Assembly: GCF_025147765.1 (NCBI RefSeq)
Contig: NZ_CP102265.1
Span: forward strand, 191,501-255,500
Origin: Blautia obeum ATCC 29174
Lineage (GTDB): Bacteria; Bacillota; Clostridia; Lachnospirales; Lachnospiraceae
Reading direction: 5' to 3'
Length of the DNA stretch: 64,000 nucleotides
The position numbers and the translations under genes were made by a program. Positions 59,176-64,000 of this stretch are shown here, in pieces. The notes beneath the pieces were generated by a model. The model had not been told where the DNA came from. It did not search any database and saw nothing but the letters and a program-made list of their open reading frames with translations. The stretch's first letter is position 1. Every line of letters starts with the position of its first letter.

Positions 59176-61107
59176 TTACCGCTGGGTCTTAAGCTTTCTC
59201 TTAGCGCCAGCTCCTGCAGCAGCACCTATTGAAACGAGCATAAGAATCACATATAACTGCACATCTGTACTGTCACCAGTTTTTGGAGAGGACTTCGTTG
59301 TTTTATCCGTTGTACTGGTCACCTTTGTTGCGTTAGCTGTCTTTGCTGAAGATGCCTCTGTTTCCTTTTTGTTTACTGTAGAAAGTTTTGCAAGCACTGT
59401 GTCTTCCTTTTTTATTTCAGTTTCTGCTTTTGCATCACTAAAATACTTATTACATTTATCGCAGAACCAGTATGTGCTGTTTCCTTCCTCTGTAGCAGTA
59501 GCATCCTTCTTCTCTACCTTTTTCAGATTATGGCCAGTTGCTTTAATCGCTGTCGGATTGCTGATTTCCACGGTTCCTGCTTCGTCTGAGAAAAGCTTTT
59601 TGCAGGTGTTACACTTCCAGTATGTTTCGTGTCCATCTTCTGTGCAGCCGGCGTCTTTCTTTTCTACCTTTTCAAGATTATGACCGGTTGCTTTAATCGC
59701 TGTCGGATTGCTGATTTCCACGGTTCCTGCTGCGTCTGAGAAAAGCTTTTTGCAGGTCTGGCATCTCCAGTATGTTTCGTGTCCATCTTCTGCGCAGCCG
59801 GCGTCTTTCTTTTCTACCTTTTCAAGATTATGACCAGTTGCTTTAATCGCTGTCGGATTGCTGATTTCCACGGTTCCTGCTGCGTCTGAGAAAAGCTTTT
59901 TGCAGGTGTTACACTTCCAGTATGTTTCGTGTCCATCTTCTGTGCAGCCGGCGTCTTTCTTTTCTACCTTTTCAAGATTGTGACCAGTTGCTTTAATCGC
60001 TGTCGGATTGCTGATTTCCACGGTTCCTGCTGCGTCTGAGAAAAGCTTTTTGCAGGTCTGGCATCTCCAGTATGTTTCGTGTCCATCTTCTGTGCAGCCG
60101 GCTTCTTTTCTCTTGACTGCTTTCAGATCATGACCTGTCGCTTTGATCTCTATTGGATTGATGATTTCCACAGTCCCAGCTTCGTCTGAGAAAAGCTTTT
60201 TGCAAGTCTGGCATCTCCAGTAGGCTTCATATCCATCTTTGGTGCAGCCGGCTTCTTTTCTCTTGACTGCTTTCAGATCATGACCTGTCGCTTTGATCTC
60301 TATTGGATTGATGATTTCCACAGTCCCAGCTTCGTCTGAGAAAAGCTTTTTGCAAGTCTGGCATCTCCAGTAGGCTTCATATCCATCTTTGGTGCAGCCG
60401 GCTTCTTTTCTCTTGACTGCTTTCAGATCATGACCTGTCGCTTTGATCTCTATTGGATTGATGATTTCCACAGTCCCAGCTTCGTCTGAGAAAAGCTTTT
60501 TGCAAGTCTGGCATCTCCAGTAGGCTTCATATCCAGCTTCCGTGCAGCCGGCATCTTTCTTTTCTGCCTTTTCAAGATTATGACCTGCAGCAGGGATCGG
60601 CTCTGTGTAGGTGTGACTGCTGTCATTCTTGCAGACATAGGTACGAACGCCGTCTGTAGTGCAGGCGGCCGCTGTCGTCACAGAACTTTCGTAGTTGTGT
60701 TCTGTAGCAGGGATCGGCTCGGTGTAGGTGTGACTGCTGTCATTCTTGCAGACATAGGTACGAACGCCGTCTGTAGTGCAGGTAGGTTCGATAGTCACGG
60801 TGCTTTCGTAAGCATGTCCACGTGGATTGGATGTCCCACCGCAAACTGTGCAAGTCTGTCCGCTTGTGCAAGTTGCCGTTCCACTCCAATTATGCTCAGA
60901 GCGTGGCTTCGCAACAAAAGAACCACATTCTTGGCAATAACCAGACCTCTGATGAAATTGCGCGTTTAAATATTCATAGTTACTATAGTCTATATCTACC
61001 TCTTTACCACAAATATCGCAGTAGGCTGTATCTGCATATGCCGTTGTTGGCAGCATCATTAGAACCATGAACAGCGTAAGCAGGACGCTCAAAAATCTTT
61101 TTTTCAT
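59176..61107 (-). CDS. Cell-wall-anchored protein with 50-residue Cys-pair repeats
   Basis: ATG at 61107 lies 8 bases after GGGAGG. The 643-residue protein has a signal peptide (M-K-K-R-F-L-S-V-L-L..., cleavage after A-Y-A). Next come an N-terminal CxxC pair region, two 39-residue units (T-Y-V-C-K-N-D-S-S-H-T-Y) and seven 50-residue units (Y-W-x-C-x-T-C-K-K-L-F-S-D) plus one decayed unit. The end has an S-P-K-T-G sortase-like signal, a helix and a basic tail. Units 2 and 3 are identical in protein, a sign of recent duplication. It is probably displayed at the surface; the ligand is unknown. Confidence 0.85.
   Translation of the reverse strand: MKKRFLSVLLTLFMVLMMLPTTAYADTAYCDICGKEVDIDYSNYEYLNAQFHQRSGYCQECGSFVAKPRSEHNWSGTATCTSGQTCTVCGGTSNPRGHAYESTVTIEPTCTTDGVRTYVCKNDSSHTYTEPIPATEHNYESSVTTAAACTTDGVRTYVCKNDSSHTYTEPIPAAGHNLEKAEKKDAGCTEAGYEAYWRCQTCKKLFSDEAGTVEIINPIEIKATGHDLKAVKRKEAGCTKDGYEAYWRCQTCKKLFSDEAGTVEIINPIEIKATGHDLKAVKRKEAGCTKDGYEAYWRCQTCKKLFSDEAGTVEIINPIEIKATGHDLKAVKRKEAGCTEDGHETYWRCQTCKKLFSDAAGTVEISNPTAIKATGHNLEKVEKKDAGCTEDGHETYWKCNTCKKLFSDAAGTVEISNPTAIKATGHNLEKVEKKDAGCAEDGHETYWRCQTCKKLFSDAAGTVEISNPTAIKATGHNLEKVEKKDAGCTEDGHETYWKCNTCKKLFSDEAGTVEISNPTAIKATGHNLKKVEKKDATATEEGNSTYWFCDKCNKYFSDAKAETEIKKEDTVLAKLSTVNKKETEASSAKTANATKVTSTTDKTTKSSPKTGDSTDVQLYVILMLVSIGAAAGAGAKRKLKTQR
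59374..60573 (-). repeat. Tandem 150-bp coding repeats
   Basis: Seven consecutive 150-bp units run from 60573 down to 59524, followed by a diverged unit to about 59374. Neighbouring units are nearly identical at DNA level, and two alternating types can be told apart by CQTC or CNTC. They encode the repeat region of the surface protein. Confidence 0.9.
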
Positions 61108-61220
61108 ATAGTTTCCTCCCAATAAACATCGAATTTTGCTGGTAATTTCTGTATATAAAGATTTTATCATGTTGACTGCTTCCGTGTAATCTCCGTTTCA
61201 CCTCGAAAAAGTATATTTTG

Positions 61221-62222
61221 CTATTTCAGCATATACTTTTTCAGTTCATCCCTCTTTTTTATATTCAGCTTCACATAAATCCTGCTCAGATAAGTTTTAA
61301 CCGTATTAGGTGAAAATCCCAGATAATCTGCAATTTCCTGGTTATTCCAGTCACGGCTTGCCAGCATGGCAATCGAGAATTCTACCGTGGATAATGCATC
61401 TGTTACGAAATTCTCTGACATTGGATTGTGGATTGCCATCCATCCTCTGCTAAAACTGATAACCTTATCCGATAATTTGTTATATAGTTTTGAATCTTCC
61501 TTACGGATACATGACTCCAGAAGTCCCTGCAGCAAACCATGATGTTCAATAAAGGGTTCCAGGAATTCGTCTTCTTTCGCCATATTCCATGCCAGCATCA
61601 ATGCGTCTTTTGCTTTCTGCTGATGTTTCAGATTCATCTGGCACATTGCCATCATGCAATACAGATAAATCATACTAATCGGATAGGTGCCGTCCCTGAA
61701 CATGAATGCTGCCTCACAAATTCCAAGCGCTCTGCCGTACTCCCCTTTCAAATACGCCATATGAGCTATCACATAGGCAGAAAACATCTTAATTCCAGGA
61801 GGCAGTGCAGCTGCATAAAATTCCACATCCGGAAGTTCATCTACCGGAAGATGCAAAAGTACGGAAGACATATATCCTGCAAATACACTAATTGCTTTAT
61901 CCTCCGCAGACGAAGAATATTTCATTTCTTTTTCAAGACATTCCCGAATCTCCCATATCCCTTTTCTGGATGCCACGGCTCTGCCAAGTGTCAGATTCGA
62001 ATATACATATAACAGGCAGGAAGACATCTTAAGCTTTATATTATGGCTCATCAGGTAACGTTCTGCTATATGGCTGCATTTCTCCGCCTGCCCGGTAAAA
62101 TAATAATATTCAGCACGTGCAATTTTCTGAAAATCCCTGTCTTCAAAACCGGCTACCGTCCTTTTCGCCTCACCCGGCTGAAATGATGCATTGATCAGCG
62201 GCAGGATGGTATACTCACTCAT
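61221..62222 (-). CDS. LuxR-type transcriptional regulator with helical sensor region
   Basis: ATG at 62222 lies 7 bases after GGAGGTG. The 333-residue protein is mostly alpha-helical, with TPR-like pairs through residues 20-260. It ends in a LuxR/GerE HTH (about 275-330, with N-N-Q-E-I-A-D-Y-L-G-F-S-P-N-T-V-K-T-Y-L-S-R-I-Y). There is no receiver domain or obvious P-loop. It is 113 bp upstream of the surface-protein gene on the same strand and is a likely regulator of it. Confidence 0.85.
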   Translation of the reverse strand: MSEYTILPLINASFQPGEAKRTVAGFEDRDFQKIARAEYYYFTGQAEKCSHIAERYLMSHNIKLKMSSCLLYVYSNLTLGRAVASRKGIWEIRECLEKEMKYSSSAEDKAISVFAGYMSSVLLHLPVDELPDVEFYAAALPPGIKMFSAYVIAHMAYLKGEYGRALGICEAAFMFRDGTYPISMIYLYCMMAMCQMNLKHQQKAKDALMLAWNMAKEDEFLEPFIEHHGLLQGLLESCIRKEDSKLYNKLSDKVISFSRGWMAIHNPMSENFVTDALSTVEFSIAMLASRDWNNQEIADYLGFSPNTVKTYLSRIYVKLNIKKRDELKKYMLK

Positions 62223-62794
62223 GATCGTGCACCTCCAACAGCTTCTATATTCGACATAAGATCAACTCCTCCCGATTCTCAGGTCTTATTGTTTCAGTAT
62301 CTGTAACACCTGAATTCATAAGTAAAACCGCCCGAAATAATAAATGCTCACTTCTATTATATAATTTTGTGAGGACAAAGAAAAGTTTACAGTTAAAAAA
62401 AGGAACTTTTTTCTTATGTCGGCAGTATTGGACAAAATGCTGGATCAATACTAAAATAATGACTAATATTGTAAAAGAGGTTATTGTACAGGATGCATTT
62501 TTACAGAAGGAGAATTAGGTGAGAAAGTGGTTGTTGCAGAAATTGCAACAACCACTCCTCATGGTGCAATGAAGAGGAAAACTCAGAAAAATATTACAGG
62601 AGTTTATAATCTTGAAAAAGAGGCAAAAAAACAAATCAGAAAGAAAAAATAATTTGCATTAAAGCAAAACCAATGAAATTTTATTCAAAGGCTGTGCTTT
62701 AAGTTTAATTCTTCAAAAGAAAAAGATGCAGTCAAACAATCGAAATGTTATGATATACGTAGAGGCAAAAAGACTGACTGAAAAGGAGCTGTGT
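62223..62794. other. Gene-free region with an orphan coding-like stretch
   Basis: The forward strand from about 62468 to 62652 reads open for about 60 codons (Y-C-K-R-G-Y-C-T-G-C-I-F-T-E-G-E-L-G-E-K, ending E-A-K-K-Q-I-R-K-K-K-stop) but has no ATG near its beginning. It may be the tail of a lost gene. A near-palindromic GTGGTTGTTGCAGAAATTGCAACAACCAC (62526-62554) lies inside it. Nothing else is recognised. Confidence 0.4.
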
Positions 62795-63943
62795 ATGAAA
62801 TTTTTTCACTTATCAGATCTACATATAGGATTAAAACTGATGAACCGGGACCTCCGCGAAGATCAGGAATATATATTGGATGAAATTACAGAACTGGCAC
62901 GCAGGAAACGGCCGGATGCGGTGGTAATTGCGGGTGACATTTACGATAAGGCAGTTCCGTCAGCGGAGGCGGTGGAGGTTTTTGACCATTTTCTGGTCGG
63001 ACTCACCGAAGCAGTGCCGGATGCGGTTATTATGATGATCAGCGGAAACCACGACAGTGCTCCGAGAGTCAACTGTTTCCGCAAAGTCCTTTCCGGGCAG
63101 AACATCTATATGGTGGGACAGCCGCCGCGTACAGAGTCAGAATATATCGAAAAAGTAACACTGAATGATGCATACGGAGAGGTGAATTTTTACCTCCTTC
63201 CGTTTGTGAAACCATCCATGGTGAAACAGGTTGTGGGAGTGGATGAGAATGGAAACAATCTTTCTTATAATGAAACACTTCATCGTCTGATCGGACGTGA
63301 AAAAATTAATTCAGACGAGAGAAATGTACTTGTCAGCCACCAGTTTTATCTTCCTTCCGGTAAGAATGCAGAGGATGTGGAACGTATGGATTCCGAGATG
63401 CGTACGGTCGGAAATATCGATGAAGTATCAGCAGACGTGTTGGAAAAATTTGATTATGTGGCTCTTGGACATATCCATAAACCAATGAAAGTTGGCAGTG
63501 AATTATACCGTTATTGCGGAACTCCGCTTGCCTGCTCTGTGAGTGAAGCACAGCAGCAAAAAGGCATTATTATGGTAGAAATGGGTGTAAAAGGAGAGAT
63601 AAAAACAACAATTTTACCGCTTGAACCGTTGCGACAGGTGAAGGTTGTAAAAGGAACTCTGGAGGAGGTTTTGAAAGAATCCTGTAAGGATTATGTGACT
63701 GTGATCCTGACAGATAAGGTGGATCTGGATGTGATCGATATGCAGGAACGTATCCGTCTGGCATTTCCGAATCTGCTGGAGATCCGGAGGGAAAATCAGC
63801 GGAAAACGGATTATACCAGAACGTTACAGACAGAAGAATTGCTGGATCCGTATGAGCTGTGCTGCTCTTTCCTGAAAGATCTGGACGAAGAAGAAAAGAT
63901 GATTTTGCAGGATGTACTACATACGGTTCAGGGGGTGAAATAA
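62795..63943 (+). CDS. sbcD: Exonuclease subunit SbcD
   Basis: ATG at 62795 lies after AAAAGGAG; a longer reading from 62726 is unsupported. The 382-residue Mre11-type nuclease has the metallophosphatase motifs F-H-L-S-D-L-H-I-G, A-G-D-I-Y-D, S-G-N-H-D-S and L-G-H-I-H. With SbcC it opens DNA hairpins and double-strand ends. The sbcC start follows at once. Confidence 0.95.
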   Translation: MKFFHLSDLHIGLKLMNRDLREDQEYILDEITELARRKRPDAVVIAGDIYDKAVPSAEAVEVFDHFLVGLTEAVPDAVIMMISGNHDSAPRVNCFRKVLSGQNIYMVGQPPRTESEYIEKVTLNDAYGEVNFYLLPFVKPSMVKQVVGVDENGNNLSYNETLHRLIGREKINSDERNVLVSHQFYLPSGKNAEDVERMDSEMRTVGNIDEVSADVLEKFDYVALGHIHKPMKVGSELYRYCGTPLACSVSEAQQQKGIIMVEMGVKGEIKTTILPLEPLRQVKVVKGTLEEVLKESCKDYVTVILTDKVDLDVIDMQERIRLAFPNLLEIRRENQRKTDYTRTLQTEELLDPYELCCSFLKDLDEEEKMILQDVLHTVQGVK

Positions 63944-64000
63944 ATGAAACCTTTACGTTTAAAAATGCAGGCATTTGGCTCATATGGTAAAGAAACTACA
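63944..64000 (+). CDS. sbcC: Exonuclease subunit SbcC, first 19 codons only
   Basis: The ATG follows the sbcD stop directly. M-K-P-L-R-L-K-M-Q-A-F-G-S-Y is the typical SbcC/Rad50 N-terminus. The gene runs off the window. Confidence 0.85.
   Translation, partial: MKPLRLKMQAFGSYGKETT

Noticed and set aside
59369..59683. Forward frame opposite the surface-protein repeats
   Set aside because: It merely follows the reverse-strand repeat periodicity.
59374..60573. Regular repeats resembling a CRISPR array
   Set aside because: Units are 150 bp, contiguous and in frame with a surface protein; there are no unique spacers.

Overview
The window looks like a chromosome segment of a gut Lachnospiraceae-type Firmicute (Blautia/Ruminococcus-like; the genus is inference). 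Supporting signs are strong AGGAGG ribosome sites, pyruvate formate-lyase with its activase, peptidase T, GH2 and GH42 galactosidases, Tn916-like recombination genes and clostridial ICE debris.

1-17.6 kb is the right part of an integrative mobilizable or conjugative element whose left end lies outside the window. It has a leftward mobC-relaxase pair and, at the right end, a Tn916-like block: sigma-like ORF, HTH ORF, excisionase, small RHH protein, tyrosine integrase. Between them is a very AT-rich cargo that I regard as the main discovery. It is a peptide (RiPP) gene cluster: a 46-residue Cys-containing precursor, a radical SAM/SPASM maturase, a TldD/TldE-like protease pair and an ABC exporter. 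With it sits a complete agr-type quorum-sensing set: XRE regulator, LytTR response regulator, AgrC-like kinase, AgrD-like autoinducer precursor and AgrB-like peptidase. A two-copy TTACA element with exactly 21 bp periodicity lies upstream of three transcription units (precursor, agrD-agrB, and a degenerate receiver protein), each about 32-33 bp before a -10-like box. This strongly suggests a peptide pheromone switching on production of a modified peptide. An IS4/IS1634-type insertion sequence now sits between the exporter and the regulators.

17.6-30.3 kb is an accessory island. It opens with an orphan C-terminal tRNA-binding domain of MetRS and ICE fragments (sortase B tail, a coiled-coil ICE protein, a reverse-strand remnant). 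A compact co-directional defence operon follows: XRE, HsdM, HsdS, HEPN/AbiU2-like protein, HsdR, Mrr-like nuclease, WYL regulator, Fic protein. More ICE debris closes the island.

30.3-64 kb reads as ordinary chromosome. It contains a c-di-GMP-I-like riboswitch before a hybrid sensor kinase that carries an in-frame amber codon, then a second hybrid kinase with an NTF2-like sensor domain, pepT, an alpha/beta hydrolase, an orphan prepilin-like protein, a NifX-FKBP fusion, and a divergent DNA-metabolism/radical SAM pair with a LexA-like box and an apparently leaderless start. Next come pflB-pflA, a PRTase-like gene with an NCS1 permease, and an AraC regulator followed by a sugar ABC transporter with two beta-galactosidases. 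The window ends with a 50-residue-repeat cell-wall protein, its neighbouring LuxR-type regulator, and sbcD with the start of sbcC.
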